Shown here: piece by piece, positions 53,695-63,454 of the stretch
Layout: each line of letters opens with the position of its first letter
How positions within the stretch are numbered: the first letter of the stretch is position 1
From: Mangrovivirga cuniculi
GTDB taxonomy: Bacteria > Bacteroidota > Bacteroidia > Cytophagales > Cyclobacteriaceae
Assembly (NCBI RefSeq): GCF_005166025.1
Contig: NZ_CP028923.1
Location: 2,730,001 to 2,794,000, forward strand
DNA: 64,000 nucleotides
Reading direction: 5' to 3'
The notes under the pieces: model-generated
The model's input: the letters and a program-made list of their open reading frames with translations, nothing else
What the model was told of the DNA's origin: nothing
Database searches by the model: none
Position numbers and translations under genes: made by a program

Positions 53695-55983
53695 TTAACC
53701 TTTAACTGTTTTTGTTCCGGAATTTAACTCATTAATAAATGGCTGATTATAAAACCGCTTACCGGTTGCTTTATACAAAGCATTGGCGAGTGCTCCCATT
53801 ATTGGCGGGAATGGCGGCTCACCCAACCCAGTCGGATCTATTCCATTTTCTACAAAATACACATCGATAGATTTGGGTGCCTCAGAATGACGGATCAATC
53901 TGTAGGTATCAAAATTTTCCTGCTGTGGAATTCCTTCGCTGAATGTCATCTGGCTATACATTGCATGGCCAATGCCATCAACAGTTCCGCCCTCTACCAT
54001 ATTTTTAGCAGCGTCAGGATTTACAACAATACCACAATCTACAGCACAGGTTACTTTATCTATTACAGGTTCATTATCATCCATACTCATGTCCAGAATT
54101 TGAGCCACATAAGAGTTATGGCAATAATAGGCTGATACCCCTCTGGCTTTACCTGCACTTTGATCAGACCAGTTGGACTTATCTCTTACCAGCTCTAAAA
54201 CTACGGCATATCTGGACGGATCATAATCGTTTTTTTCACCGACCGGATCATTTTCTGCTCGTTTTAACATATCTAATCGCATCTGTATAGGATCCTGCCC
54301 CATTTCTTCAGCGAGTTCGTCGAGAAATGACTGCTCAGCACCGGCAATAAAATTAGATCTTGGTGCTCTGAAGGCTCCGACAGAAATATTTGTATCAAGT
54401 GCCCAGCTTTCAGCGAGGTAATTATCGACAGCTCCTGCAGGAAAACGATTAGCAAATAAAGGACTTTCAGGAATACCTCCTGCATTTACATGGAATCCGG
54501 TAAGGTTATTGTTTTCATCTAATGCAGCACGATAAGTAACATGATATGCAGGACGATAAACTCCATTAGTCATATCATCTTCACGAGAATATACAAGCTT
54601 TATCGGCTTACCCATTTTTTTTGAAATCACGGCTGCTTCAACCAGAAAGTGACCATAAAGTCTTCTGCCAAATCCACCACCCATACGGGTCATCTGAATA
54701 TCAATGTCTTCAAGTTTATATCCAAGACGTTTATTTATACTTTTCTCAGCATATTCAGGTGTCTGAATTGGTCCCAATAGCTCTACTTTTTCATCAGTTA
54801 CATTAGCGAAAAAGTTCATCGGCTCCATACAATTATGAGCCAGAAAAGGACAAGTATAAGACCGTTCAATTACTTTAGCTGCATTCTTAAATGCTTTTTC
54901 CGGATCACCATCACGTCTGACAACTTCAGCCTTTTTAGCTCCTATGTCTGCCATTAAAGATTTGTGCCTGTCAGTACTTTCCATGCCCGTAGCGTCATTC
55001 ATCCCAGCGGATTTCTCGAGTATCTGAATCTTTTTAACAAGGTCAGGTTTAAGATCATATTCTACTTCTAATGCCTTTTTGGCCTGCATTACCTCCCAGG
55101 TAGTGTTTCCAACTATTACTGCCAGCTTTGAAAAGGCTGCAGTATCACTCCACTCCTTCTCCATATCTTCCGGATACGTGTCTATCGTGAATACATCGAC
55201 TATGCCTGGCATATTCTTAACTTTATCGGCATTCATGGATTTAAATTGCATGCCAAAAGCCGCAGGTTGAGCGATCATAGCGATTAACATATCATCTCTG
55301 TCTACATCCAGGCCATAAAGTGGCTGTCCGGTAACAATCTTTCGGCCATCAACATTCTTACGGGATGTACCTATAATTTTAAAGTTATCATTTTTCTTAA
55401 GCTCAACTTCTTCGGGAACTTCAAGTTCAGATGCAGCTTTGGCAATATCTCCATAATTGACAGTTCGATCGCTGGCTTTATGTTTTATGATGCCTTTATC
55501 AACAGTCAATTCAGACTCTGAAACTTCCAGTTGTTTTGCCGCAGCAATAAGAAGCATTTGCCTGGCTGTCGCTCCTGCCATTCTTAATCCTTCCCAACCC
55601 TGACGTATCGATTGACTTCCACCGGCAAGTTGCCTTGTGAAAATATCAGTATTTAGAGGTGCCTGTTCAACTACCACATTATTCCAGTCAACGTCGAGCT
55701 CTTCTGCCACAATCATAGGCATGGATGTTTTTACATTTTGTCCTATTTCCGGGTTTGGTGAATAAATCGTTACAACTCCATTTTCACCGACTTTTAAATA
55801 TCCGTTAAGCTCGAACCATTCTTCGGGCATTTCTAATTCAACGTATTCTTCTTCCTCAACACCGGCATTTTCTACTTCGCGCTTACATGCAAGCCAGTTA
55901 AAACCGATTATCAGTCCACTACCGGCCATGGAAACACTCTTTATAAAAGATCTTCTTCCTATTCCTGTTTTTAACTTAGTCAT
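53695..55983 (-). CDS. IorB-type molybdopterin-binding oxidoreductase subunit (xanthine dehydrogenase family)
   Basis: A 762-residue large catalytic subunit of a two-subunit molybdenum hydroxylase. The N-terminus has a Tat-type signal (GRRSFIKSVSMAGSG) and a cysteine right after the hydrophobic stretch (NWLAC), so it is exported, possibly as a lipoprotein. Catalytic landmarks include GGSQSIRQGWEGLRMAGA, MTRMGGGFGRRLYGHF, SVGAFRAPRSNF and, near the C-terminus, GLGEPPFPPIMGALANAL with the active-site Glu. The family oxidises aldehydes or N-heterocycles (isoquinoline 1-oxidoreductase is the named member). Substrate unknown. It pairs with the 2Fe-2S subunit upstream, and the MocA/XdhC genes downstream would make its cofactor. 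Confidence 0.93.
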   Translation of the reverse strand: MTKLKTGIGRRSFIKSVSMAGSGLIIGFNWLACKREVENAGVEEEEYVELEMPEEWFELNGYLKVGENGVVTIYSPNPEIGQNVKTSMPMIVAEELDVDWNNVVVEQAPLNTDIFTRQLAGGSQSIRQGWEGLRMAGATARQMLLIAAAKQLEVSESELTVDKGIIKHKASDRTVNYGDIAKAASELEVPEEVELKKNDNFKIIGTSRKNVDGRKIVTGQPLYGLDVDRDDMLIAMIAQPAAFGMQFKSMNADKVKNMPGIVDVFTIDTYPEDMEKEWSDTAAFSKLAVIVGNTTWEVMQAKKALEVEYDLKPDLVKKIQILEKSAGMNDATGMESTDRHKSLMADIGAKKAEVVRRDGDPEKAFKNAAKVIERSYTCPFLAHNCMEPMNFFANVTDEKVELLGPIQTPEYAEKSINKRLGYKLEDIDIQMTRMGGGFGRRLYGHFLVEAAVISKKMGKPIKLVYSREDDMTNGVYRPAYHVTYRAALDENNNLTGFHVNAGGIPESPLFANRFPAGAVDNYLAESWALDTNISVGAFRAPRSNFIAGAEQSFLDELAEEMGQDPIQMRLDMLKRAENDPVGEKNDYDPSRYAVVLELVRDKSNWSDQSAGKARGVSAYYCHNSYVAQILDMSMDDNEPVIDKVTCAVDCGIVVNPDAAKNMVEGGTVDGIGHAMYSQMTFSEGIPQQENFDTYRLIRHSEAPKSIDVYFVENGIDPTGLGEPPFPPIMGALANALYKATGKRFYNQPFINELNSGTKTVKG

Positions 55984-56011
55984 CTTTCATGGGGTTAAAA
56001 TAAACTGACAA

Positions 56012-56476
56012 TTATGCTGATTGAGATTTAGCGGCGGTTTTTATTGCAGCTTTTATACGAGTATAAGTCCCACAACGACATATATTACCATACATCGCAT
56101 TTTCTATGTCTTTATCACTCGGATTAGGGTTACGCTTTAATAAAGCAGTAGCAGTCATTATCTGTCCCGCCTGGCAATAACCACATTGTGGAACATCGTG
56201 TTCCAGCCAGGCTTTTTGCACAGGGTGATCTCCTTTTTCAGAAAGGCCTTCAATCGTTACAATTTCATTATTCGCAACTGTAGATATAGGTAACTGACAG
56301 GATCTTACTGCACTTCCATCCATATGAACAGTACATGCTCCACATTGAGCAATTCCACATCCATATTTAGTCCCTACGAGTTTTAAGTGATCCCTTAAAA
56401 CCCAAAGTAGAGGAGTATTAGGATCTGCATCAACAGTAAGGTCCTTTCCATTAATATTAATATTGAATTCTGCCAT
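56012..56476 (-). CDS. IorA-type 2Fe-2S subunit
   Basis: A 154-residue electron-transfer subunit with two [2Fe-2S] clusters. The plant-type N-terminal site is [20 protein letters not shown] with a later RSC; the C-terminal four-helix site is QCGYCQAGQ and [12 protein letters not shown]. Size and pattern match the small subunit of IorAB-like enzymes. No FAD subunit is present, so electrons probably go to a cytochrome or quinone. Starts 28 bases upstream of iorB. It has no signal, so it would be co-exported with the Tat-bearing large subunit. Confidence 0.94.
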   Translation of the reverse strand: MAEFNININGKDLTVDADPNTPLLWVLRDHLKLVGTKYGCGIAQCGACTVHMDGSAVRSCQLPISTVANNEIVTIEGLSEKGDHPVQKAWLEHDVPQCGYCQAGQIMTATALLKRNPNPSDKDIENAMYGNICRCGTYTRIKAAIKTAAKSQSA

Positions 56477-56628
56477 GGATTACGATTTTTTATAAATTAA
56501 TAAAATAATTTATTATATCCGATTGAAGACTCTATATAGTAAGCATTAAAGTGTTAAAAAATTATAAAGAGACTTTTAACACTAATAATGCAATTATATG
56601 TATCCACATGCTTAAAAAAATCAATAAG

Positions 56629-56654
56629 AAAGCGCAAGAAAGTTCTTGCGCTTT
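56629..56654 (-). terminator. Terminator of the 84-residue protein gene
   Basis: Perfect 12-bp arms AAAGCGCAAGAA and TTCTTGCGCTTT with a 2-base loop, 25 bases after the stop; T-rich sequence follows on the minus strand. The rest of the 203-base gap up to the 2Fe-2S gene shows nothing further, and no promoter was recognised. Confidence 0.8.
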
Positions 56655-56679
56655 TACTATACGAACATAAAGGCTTTTT

Positions 56680-56934
56680 TTAAGTTTCTTCCTCTCCTTT
56701 TTCTTCTGTCGCTGTGGTAACAGAACCAGTAGTTGAATTTCCATAAACAGGTTTTTCATTTCGCAAAATATCAATAACCCTGGCAAAATTTTCTGCAGTC
56801 ATATAAGGTGTCTCTTCTCCTTTACCCTGAAAAGTGGTAAAATAATATTTACCAAGATCAATCTTTGGATCCCATAAAGCCTGGTATCCTTTAAGTTTAG
56901 TCCATCCGGTTGTCCCTTGAGCATAGTGTGGCAT
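56680..56934 (-). CDS. Hypothetical 84-residue protein
   Basis: A short cytoplasmic-looking protein: MPHYAQGTTGWTKLKGYQAL, a central DLGKYYFTTFQGKGEETPY segment, and an acidic Thr-rich tail ending EEKGEEET. No family is recognised and no signal is seen. Its own terminator follows, so it is transcribed alone. Codon content looks like that of the neighbours. Confidence 0.55.
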   Translation of the reverse strand: MPHYAQGTTGWTKLKGYQALWDPKIDLGKYYFTTFQGKGEETPYMTAENFARVIDILRNEKPVYGNSTTGSVTTATEEKGEEET

Positions 56935-57130
56935 GATAGTAAGATTTAGTTAATAATTTTAGATTAGAATACTGATTAGCCCTTATGTAACAATAAATTC
57001 ACTTATCAGGATGGCATTTGTAAATAATCCTGTTTGGGTATATTTAGAGTTTTCTAATTCTTTATAATACCAAATCTAAAATTGGTTGCATTATCCACTA
57101 TTATATTGGGTCTATTTTACAGTTATAAAA

Positions 57131-57160
57131 AAACCGAAGAAGATAAACTCCTTCGGGTTT
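57131..57160 (-). terminator. Terminator of the BspA-type gene
   Basis: AAACCGAAG paired with CTTCGGGTTT (one bulged base), an 11-base loop and a T-run on the minus strand, 58 bases past the stop. Other parts of the 283-base gap (56935-57217) show no gene. Confidence 0.75.
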
Positions 57161-57217
57161 TAAAATTTTGTTTTAATTAATCAAAATACTCACTAATAAA
57201 ATATTCTGTGATTATTT

Positions 57218-58507
57218 TTACTGCTCACAGGTAAGATTTGGCTTAGGTAGAGACCAACTAGATGCATTATCCGAAAAAAGCACACAGGTATTTACATTAC
57301 CAACATTCCATGATGACAAATCTTGGTTGAACATAAATGCAGCATAAAACATTTTAGTCATATTAGTAACATTTCCTACATTCCATTTAGATAAATCTTG
57401 ATTGAAAGCTTTAGCCAATTGAAACATAGAAATCATACTTTTTACTTTTTCAACGTTCCAATTTGAAATGTCACCATTAAATTCAATAGCTTGTGTAAAC
57501 ATATATCCCATATTTTCTACGTTGCTAACATCCCATGAAGATATATTTCCATTAAAAGATTCAGCCATATTAAACATAGCTCCCATATTGGTTACATTGC
57601 TGACGTCCCAATAATTTAAATCTTGATTGAATGAAACAGCCTCAGAAAACATTAAACTCATATCTGTAACATTACTAACATCCCAATTGGCTATATATTG
57701 ATTAAAATCATTATTGTCTTGAAAAAGAGATCTCATACTCGTAACAAATGTTGTGATTACTCGTAGAGGTCCTGAACTATACCTAACTCTGGTTTTAAGG
57801 AGGGTATTATCTACTATTTCATACATTTGACCTTGATACTCCTATTTTTCCCCGATTTCTGCTGTAGGCATGCAATAAAGAGTGACTCCGTTTTCAGCTA
57901 ATTGTATCATTTTAGCACAACCATTTTCATCAACTGTTAACCCAGCTTCTGTATTCTCACATTGATCTAAATAATCAGGCACACTATCTCCATCAGAATC
58001 AATAGTTTTATCAATGAAAGTAGCAGTTATTTTAATATTCTTATCCATTTTTACCAACAAGGGATTATCAGTTGAAATAATATCTCCTGTCCAGCCTTCA
58101 AATTCATACCCTTCTTCAGGAGTTGCAATAACCTCAATGGTTTCTCCTTCTACGACTTTTTTTGTTTCAGGTGTAACAGAACCAGGACCTTGAACCTGAG
58201 TTATTAATGTAAAAGAATTTGTTTTTGATTTAAAATTAGCAGTAATATTGTAATCATTGTCCATTTTAATAGACAGTGGATTGTCTGTAGAAACAAGGTC
58301 GCCTGACCAACTTTCAAATTCAAATCCCTCATCAGAAATAGCAGTCACCTCAATGGTTTCTCCTGCTTTAACATTTGCTGTTGCTGGTGAAACGGATCCG
58401 GAACCTTCTATTTGTGTCGTTAAATTATAAGAAGTAACTACCTCATCTTCTTTACAGCTCGATACGCCCAAAATAAGGGCAAATAAAAAAATGTAATACT
58501 TGTTCAT
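57218..58507 (-). pseudogene. BspA/DUF285 repeat lipoprotein interrupted by an in-frame TAG
   Basis: A surface lipoprotein gene of about 429 codons. The signal and lipobox (FALILGVSSCKEDE) are followed by two beta repeats (about 30-175, each with the pattern GSGSVSPAT...GFEFESWSGDL) and a thrombospondin-3-like Asp-rich segment (DSDGDSVPDYLDQCENTEAG). The frame stops at TAG 57842-57844 (EIGEK*) and resumes in the same frame (EYQGQMYEIVDNTLL), followed by six or so DUF285 repeats (WDVSNVTNM, WNVGNVTNM). The expected ancestral codon is TAC or AAG. A start at 58507 (MNKYYIFLF) is preferred over the longer ATG at 58579. Such proteins mediate adhesion; the truncated half alone would be a short lipoprotein. 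Confidence 0.82.
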
Positions 58508-58645
58508 TAAAGTGTTTGTTTTGGTTTTTATATAGTTGAATATGAATAGGCAATAGCAGCGAATAGACACATTAATCATATCGCCTTATTGCTTTTGATT
58601 TTATTTTACTTTGGTTGATAGATATCCTTTTAAAAAATATGCTGC

Positions 58646-58676
58646 CAAATGTAATGCTTAATCTTTATAAGGCAAA
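58646..58676 (-). promoter_or_regulatory. Possible promoter of the BspA-type gene
   Basis: On the minus strand TTTG (58676-58673), a 19-base spacer and TACATTTG (58653-58646), matching the phylum consensus. It implies a leader of about 130 bases before the ATG at 58507. Confidence 0.5.
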
Positions 58677-58809
58677 AAATAAGTCCATTAAAAATTACAG
58701 CTATTTGAATTTTCACAGAGTGTTCTAACCTCATAAAATAGTTAACAAACAAATAATTGATTCCCTATTTGATTTAAATCCGATCCAAATGAATTTTGAA
58801 AACTCGTAA

Positions 58810-60054
58810 TTAATTATTAGGCAAATCAATCTCAAAAATTGTCCCTTTATTAATTGAACTATAAATATTAACCCCACCATTATTTAATTTCAATAGATGA
58901 AGACAAAATGTAAGTCCTACCCCTTTCCCTTCCTCTCCTTTGGTTCCTGTGGTATCAAAAGATATTTCCTGGTTCAAAATTTTATGTATCTGTTCTTCGG
59001 TCATTCCCCTACCCTCATCAGTTACTGTTATTATAGCTTTAGATCCGTTTTCTATTGACCTTATCTTTATTGTCGAATGCTCTGGTGAATATTTGATTGA
59101 ATTATGGATTATGTTTCTGATAATAATCTTAAAATGATTTGGATCCATAAATACATTTCTTCCCAGGACTTCTTTTTCTATTTTTATATTCTTGGATGAA
59201 ACGTCAAATTTTAATTGATCGATTAGGTTATCAATCTCTTTATCAACATTAATCTGAGATGGATTACATTTTAAACCTTTCAGTTGGTGTAAAGACCAAT
59301 ACAATAGCTCATCTATCATGTTCTTTAATGGAACAAGCTTGGTTTTAATTGTCTTTGAATTTTCCAGAAATTCTTCTTTCGTTATGTATCCCTTGAGAAA
59401 GGCATTCAATAGTGATTCAAAGCTTCCTATGGGTCCTCTAACATCATGAGAGATAATATTAATCAATCGGTTTTTTTCTTCATTTGCCTTATTGAGCTTG
59501 ATTATGATTGCCTCCAGTAATTTTTTTAACAGAATCATCACCAAATAGGATATCAAAATGACTCCTATAGAATTAATGATTAATAAAAATTCCGGGCTAT
59601 TATAATCCTCTGGTTGCAGTGTGTATTTTATATGTTTAAAATATATAAAAAATATTACTGAGACGAAGCAAACAATCTTTTCAGCTTTGCCGTCTAAAAG
59701 AAAAACAGCTACCACCATTACTACAAATAAAAAATTCTCAGTGTCTGTAAATCTTTGGTCATTAAAAGCTAACTGAATACCGATTACAACCAAAGGCAAC
59801 AAGGTAGCTAATAATATAAATTTTGCTAATGCACCTTTATGAGTGCTGCATAAATAGATAGTGAGTAAACTAATTATTACGATAATGGCATTCAGTAATG
59901 CCATATCATATATTTCATATATCAGGCAGCTAACAAATAGCAAAAAGCATAGAATGATCAGAATTAATGATATATAAATAGTGGCAACAATTCGGGTTCG
60001 TTCAAATTGATCTTCAATTCCATTTACACTTTGCTTTATAATAACAGATAACAT
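58810..60054 (-). CDS. Membrane histidine kinase 1
   Basis: A 414-residue sensor kinase. About six hydrophobic helices fill residues 20-180 without a clear periplasmic domain. A HisKA-like dimerisation region follows with ISHDVRGP (phospho-acceptor H203), then an HATPase_c domain with IIHNSIKYSPEHS (N box), VTDEGRGMTEEQI (G1) and GKGVGLTFCLHLLK (G2). No response regulator gene is adjacent. It is a clear paralogue of the kinase at 62439, sharing the unusual SHD-x-R-x-P H-box and near-identical ATPase motifs. Confidence 0.88.
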   Translation of the reverse strand: MLSVIIKQSVNGIEDQFERTRIVATIYISLILIILCFLLFVSCLIYEIYDMALLNAIIVIISLLTIYLCSTHKGALAKFILLATLLPLVVIGIQLAFNDQRFTDTENFLFVVMVVAVFLLDGKAEKIVCFVSVIFFIYFKHIKYTLQPEDYNSPEFLLIINSIGVILISYLVMILLKKLLEAIIIKLNKANEEKNRLINIISHDVRGPIGSFESLLNAFLKGYITKEEFLENSKTIKTKLVPLKNMIDELLYWSLHQLKGLKCNPSQINVDKEIDNLIDQLKFDVSSKNIKIEKEVLGRNVFMDPNHFKIIIRNIIHNSIKYSPEHSTIKIRSIENGSKAIITVTDEGRGMTEEQIHKILNQEISFDTTGTKGEEGKGVGLTFCLHLLKLNNGGVNIYSSINKGTIFEIDLPNN

Positions 60055-60422
60055 GAATCTCTGAAAATTCGGCTCCTTGGAATTTAATACTTTATCTCTT
60101 TATATTCGCTATTAAACCTACTTTTATAGTGAATTTGGTCTTCTTTAATTCGATTTTGGTTAAAAATCCATTTTGGCAATAAAATCATCGATCGGCCAAG
60201 TATTGCTTCTGATTTTCATTATTCTTTCATCTGACCGAAATCATTGATAAAAACCTGACAACCAAATACTTTACCGATATAATAAATTAAAATCCTAATA
60301 GAAAAATGAATTCATATAAAAGATTCATTAAAGAGAAATTCCGTTCAAGTCTTTAAGTTTAAAAACACCATTATATTGACTAAAATCTAGAAACTGATTT
60401 AAAAAAATAAAAATATTATAAT
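60055..60422. other. 368-base gap between divergent genes
   Basis: Spacer between the divergent histidine kinase and DUF2267 genes. Very AT-rich. I see no frame of note, no strong hairpin and no box matching TTTG/TAnnTTTG on either strand. It must contain both promoters. Confidence 0.5.
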
Positions 60423-60869
60423 ATGAATTTTGATAAATATGCTTCTAAAGGAAACCGAATTTTAAACGAAATAGCATCAGAATTTGGGCCTCCCGAAAAT
60501 TCTGATCTATCAGCCCGATTGCTTAGATCTACGTTGCATACTCTTCGGGAAAGATTAACAGTGGAAGAATCCTTTCATCTACTGGCTCAATTACCATTTG
60601 TTTTAAAAGCTATGTACGTAGACGGATGGAAATACAACAACAAACCTGAACGCATTAAGACGATCAAGGATTTTGTCAGGAAAGTAATCCATGAGGACAG
60701 ACCAGTGGCCCACCATGATATCCAAACTGCTAAGGATGGTGAAAACGCTGTGAAAGCTGTACTAAAAATTTTACAAAAACATGTGTCTCAGGGGGAATTT
60801 GAGGATATCCTTTTAACGATACCTGGAGATTTACATCCTCTTTTTGGAAAAGAACCCGTTAAAAGTTAA
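60423..60869 (+). CDS. DUF2267 family protein
   Basis: A 148-residue cytoplasmic, all-helical protein with two DUF2267 repeats: LLRSTLHTLRERLTVEESFHLLAQLPFVLKAMYVDGW in the first (residues about 30-70), and AVKAVLKILQKHVSQGEFEDILLTIPGDLHPLF in the second. The family is widespread and of unknown function, often stress-associated. Stands alone. Its ATG lies in a run of A/T without an obvious ribosome-binding site, as usual in this phylum. Confidence 0.85.
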   Translation: MNFDKYASKGNRILNEIASEFGPPENSDLSARLLRSTLHTLRERLTVEESFHLLAQLPFVLKAMYVDGWKYNNKPERIKTIKDFVRKVIHEDRPVAHHDIQTAKDGENAVKAVLKILQKHVSQGEFEDILLTIPGDLHPLFGKEPVKS

Positions 60870-60881
60870 AATGGACATTTA

Positions 60882-60898
60882 CTTTCCCCAGGGGAAAG
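60882..60898. repeat. 17-bp near-perfect palindrome after the DUF2267 gene
   Basis: CTTTCCCC-A-GGGGAAAG, 13 bases past the stop. It is GC-rich within an AT-rich gap and has no following T-run. It could be a transcription end point or a protein-binding site. The remainder of the 304-base gap (60870-61173) shows no gene. Confidence 0.45.
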
Positions 60899-61173
60899 CT
60901 TCAGGCATTTGATTTCCGTCCGACTCAATATGTAATGGGTGAAGTGCTTTGGATTCATCGATGTAAAAAAAGACATCGTATCGAAAAGGGATTACACTAG
61001 GAACGGAATTGCCATATAATATATATCATTTTCCGAATGATATCCCATGCCTATACTATCAATATTATTGTGCTTTATTTAATAGTTTAGTTTTCAACAA
61101 AAAAAGGCCTGTATTTTTAAAAAATGCTTTTTACATTCCGGATATTAGCATGACTGGAAGAAATAGGATTTAA

Positions 61174-61524
61174 TCAGATCATAAAAGTACCCAAATCGAC
61201 ATCCAACCCACCGGAAGCTGAATAATTTGACACTTCTTTAACTTTGATGTTTTTAAACACCGGACTTTTATAAATTTCCTTTTCGCTTTTATAAACCTTA
61301 AAAAAAATGTCAGGGTCCTTTTCAGCAGGGGAATCCAGAGATCTAAACTTTTTTCTATAGATACTTATTGAGGCATGACCGAAATTATCTAATCCGGTTT
61401 CACCAAGAAAATCATCTTTGATTAAATCTTCATCATAAAACTCAACACGATAGTCATCACCGCTTAACGGTTCTTTGTTATCCTTTCTGATTAAATCCAA
61501 CCGAATATTTAGTTTATCATCCAT
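61174..61524 (-). CDS. Hypothetical 116-residue beta-rich protein
   Basis: A cytoplasmic-looking protein with an alternating strand pattern: LNIRLDLIRKDNKEPLSGDD, YRVEFYDEDLIKDDFLGE, GHASISIYRKKFRS, FFKVYKSEKEIYKSP. The layout resembles a C2-like or transthyretin-like small beta-sandwich. No family is assigned. Charged residues are high and there is no signal peptide. Transcribed alone. Confidence 0.5.
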   Translation of the reverse strand: MDDKLNIRLDLIRKDNKEPLSGDDYRVEFYDEDLIKDDFLGETGLDNFGHASISIYRKKFRSLDSPAEKDPDIFFKVYKSEKEIYKSPVFKNIKVKEVSNYSASGGLDVDLGTFMI

Positions 61525-61670
61525 GACCTTATCCTTACTATAAATTTAGTAAGAATATTAATAATATTTAATGATGTAAATAATTATATGTAATTCAGGA
61601 ATCTCCACCTGGATTTTGTGATGTGAGGAATAAAATAAGCGTTTTATATTGATAAAAAAATTGTAAAAAA

Positions 61671-61695
61671 AGCCTTCAGTTTACTACTGAAAGCT
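61671..61695 (-). terminator. Terminator of the 192-residue lipoprotein gene
   Basis: AGCCTTCAGT paired with ACTGAAAGCT (9 of 10 bp), a 5-base loop and a run of seven T on the minus strand, 43 bases past the stop. Confidence 0.8.
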
Positions 61696-61738
61696 TATAA
61701 AATTGTGGATAAGAAATGAATTTATTAGATATAATCTT

Positions 61739-62317
61739 TCAATTGGTAGTATAATCTATAAAATCCAATTCCCCTTTATAATATACCGTAATTGGCTTTT
61801 TATCTATATTCAATCCCTCGAATGATATTTCATATTCCCCACCATTCCTTGTAACCTTTGCTGTACCGCTATATAAGTTGGAATAGTGTATAAATTGTCC
61901 ATTAATTAATACCTGGACTTCTCCGTAGTGATAATAGCCCGTTGGAACAAAGTTTTCATGGTTTAGAGTATAATCACCAGGGGCAATTCCATTATCTGAT
62001 GAAGAAAACATTTCTAAATAAAGAGCAAACCCTGTACCTTCTAGATATTTCTTACCACTACCTTGTGTGAAATGAAGCCCTTCTGAAATAATTCTAAGAT
62101 CCATCCAGTTTCCTTCAAAATTTAACCCTGAACTGGGATTAGAATCAGTACCAAAGTTTTCAATAAGACCAGATGTCATATGGTAATTATTACCGTCAAA
62201 TGACGATTCTCCCCGATTAACATTATTAGGTGCAGGATCCTCTTTAGGATCTTTACAGCCGGTAATTGATAAAAGAATTATCAGAGAGGCTATAGATAAT
62301 TGTTTAAAAAATCTCAT
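61739..62317 (-). CDS. Hypothetical lipoprotein
   Basis: A 192-residue lipoprotein (SIASLIILLSITGCKDP, lipobox Cys near 21) with a beta-rich body: SSFDGNNYHMTSGLIENFG, NWMDLRIISEGLHFTQGSG, IAPGDYTLNHENFVPTGYY. It ends YYKGELDFIDYT. This pattern of small secreted lipoproteins is common in Bacteroidota, but I cannot name a family. Monocistronic with its own terminator. Confidence 0.6.
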   Translation of the reverse strand: MRFFKQLSIASLIILLSITGCKDPKEDPAPNNVNRGESSFDGNNYHMTSGLIENFGTDSNPSSGLNFEGNWMDLRIISEGLHFTQGSGKKYLEGTGFALYLEMFSSSDNGIAPGDYTLNHENFVPTGYYHYGEVQVLINGQFIHYSNLYSGTAKVTRNGGEYEISFEGLNIDKKPITVYYKGELDFIDYTTN

Positions 62318-62438
62318 TTTCTTAGTGATTAAAGTTTTAGTTATTCATTAGTTGATTACTTTCAGGGGCTAAAATAAATGATTTCTTATCTAAAGAGAAA
62401 ATATGAGATGATTTTACATCCGATTATTTGTTATTTTA

Positions 62439-63377
62439 TTAATCAACTTGTCCAGGCCTTATGGGAAAATAGATCCGAAAATTAGTCCCCTCCCCTTTCC
62501 TGCTATTTATTTTTACTTGCCCATTATTCATTTTTAACAAATGCATACAAAAAGCCAGTCCAACACCTTTACCAACTTCACCATCAGTACCAACAGTATC
62601 AAACGATACATCCCGATTGAAAATCTTTTGAATTTGATCCTCAGTCATTCCCTGACCGAAATCTAATACAGATATGTTAACCTTATTACCTTCAATTTGA
62701 CTGTTAATATGTACAATTGAATTTTCTCGAGAATATTTAATCGAATTATGAATAATATTTCTCATGATTATCTTAAAATGGTTCGGATCAAGGTAGGCAT
62801 TTTTACTTTCAAAATTTTTGATAATCTTAATCCTTTTATCCTTATAAGTTTGTTCTAATTGAAATAAAATTTGGTCAATTTCCCGTTCAATATTTACTGG
62901 AAAAGGGTTGCTCTTTAGACCTCCTAATTGATCCATTGACCAATACAATAATTCATCGACCATAACCTGGACAGGCCCAAGTCTTTCTTTTACATATTTA
63001 GAGTGATTGATAAACTCAGATTTATTTATATATCCTTTTTCACTGGCATTTAAAATAGTTTCAAAGGTTTTAATTGGTTCCCGGATATCGTGAGATAAAA
63101 TATTTATCAACCTACTTTTATCATCGTTTGCTTTATTTAGTCTTTCCAGACTTTGATTAAATACTTTGTTCTTTCTGATTTTAAAAAAACAGCAAACAAA
63201 AAGGCTTCCAAAGACAAAAAATATCACTATCAAGACACTAACCATTCTTTCAGTATCCAAAAAATCAGATAATCCAAATAGATCATATTTACGATCTATG
63301 AACAAAAATGCGATTACAGAAGTAATCAGTAGGAATATTACTATCAGTAGTAAAATCCTGAAGATTTTATTTTTCAT
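62439..63377 (-). CDS. Membrane histidine kinase 2
   Basis: A 312-residue sensor kinase paralogous to the one at 58810. Only two transmembrane helices (about 5-27 and 45-65) remain, so it has little or no sensor domain. The H-box LSHDIREP has H96; the ATPase has IIHNSIKYSRENS, VLDFGQGMTEDQI and GKGVGLAFCMHLLK. It is divergent from a TetR gene 77 bases away. No response regulator is nearby. Confidence 0.86.
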   Translation of the reverse strand: MKNKIFRILLLIVIFLLITSVIAFLFIDRKYDLFGLSDFLDTERMVSVLIVIFFVFGSLFVCCFFKIRKNKVFNQSLERLNKANDDKSRLINILSHDIREPIKTFETILNASEKGYINKSEFINHSKYVKERLGPVQVMVDELLYWSMDQLGGLKSNPFPVNIEREIDQILFQLEQTYKDKRIKIIKNFESKNAYLDPNHFKIIMRNIIHNSIKYSRENSIVHINSQIEGNKVNISVLDFGQGMTEDQIQKIFNRDVSFDTVGTDGEVGKGVGLAFCMHLLKMNNGQVKINSRKGEGTNFRIYFPIRPGQVD

Positions 63378-63454
63378 TATCTTTTTTTACAAAAACAGAG
63401 ACAAAATTAACAAGAAAATATAAAAACTAATATATTTTCCATAATTTTATATCA

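Noticed and set aside
57218-57826. A stand-alone DUF285 protein starting at 57826
   Set aside because: It lacks an export signal and is in the same frame as the upstream lipoprotein part, separated only by one TAG codon.
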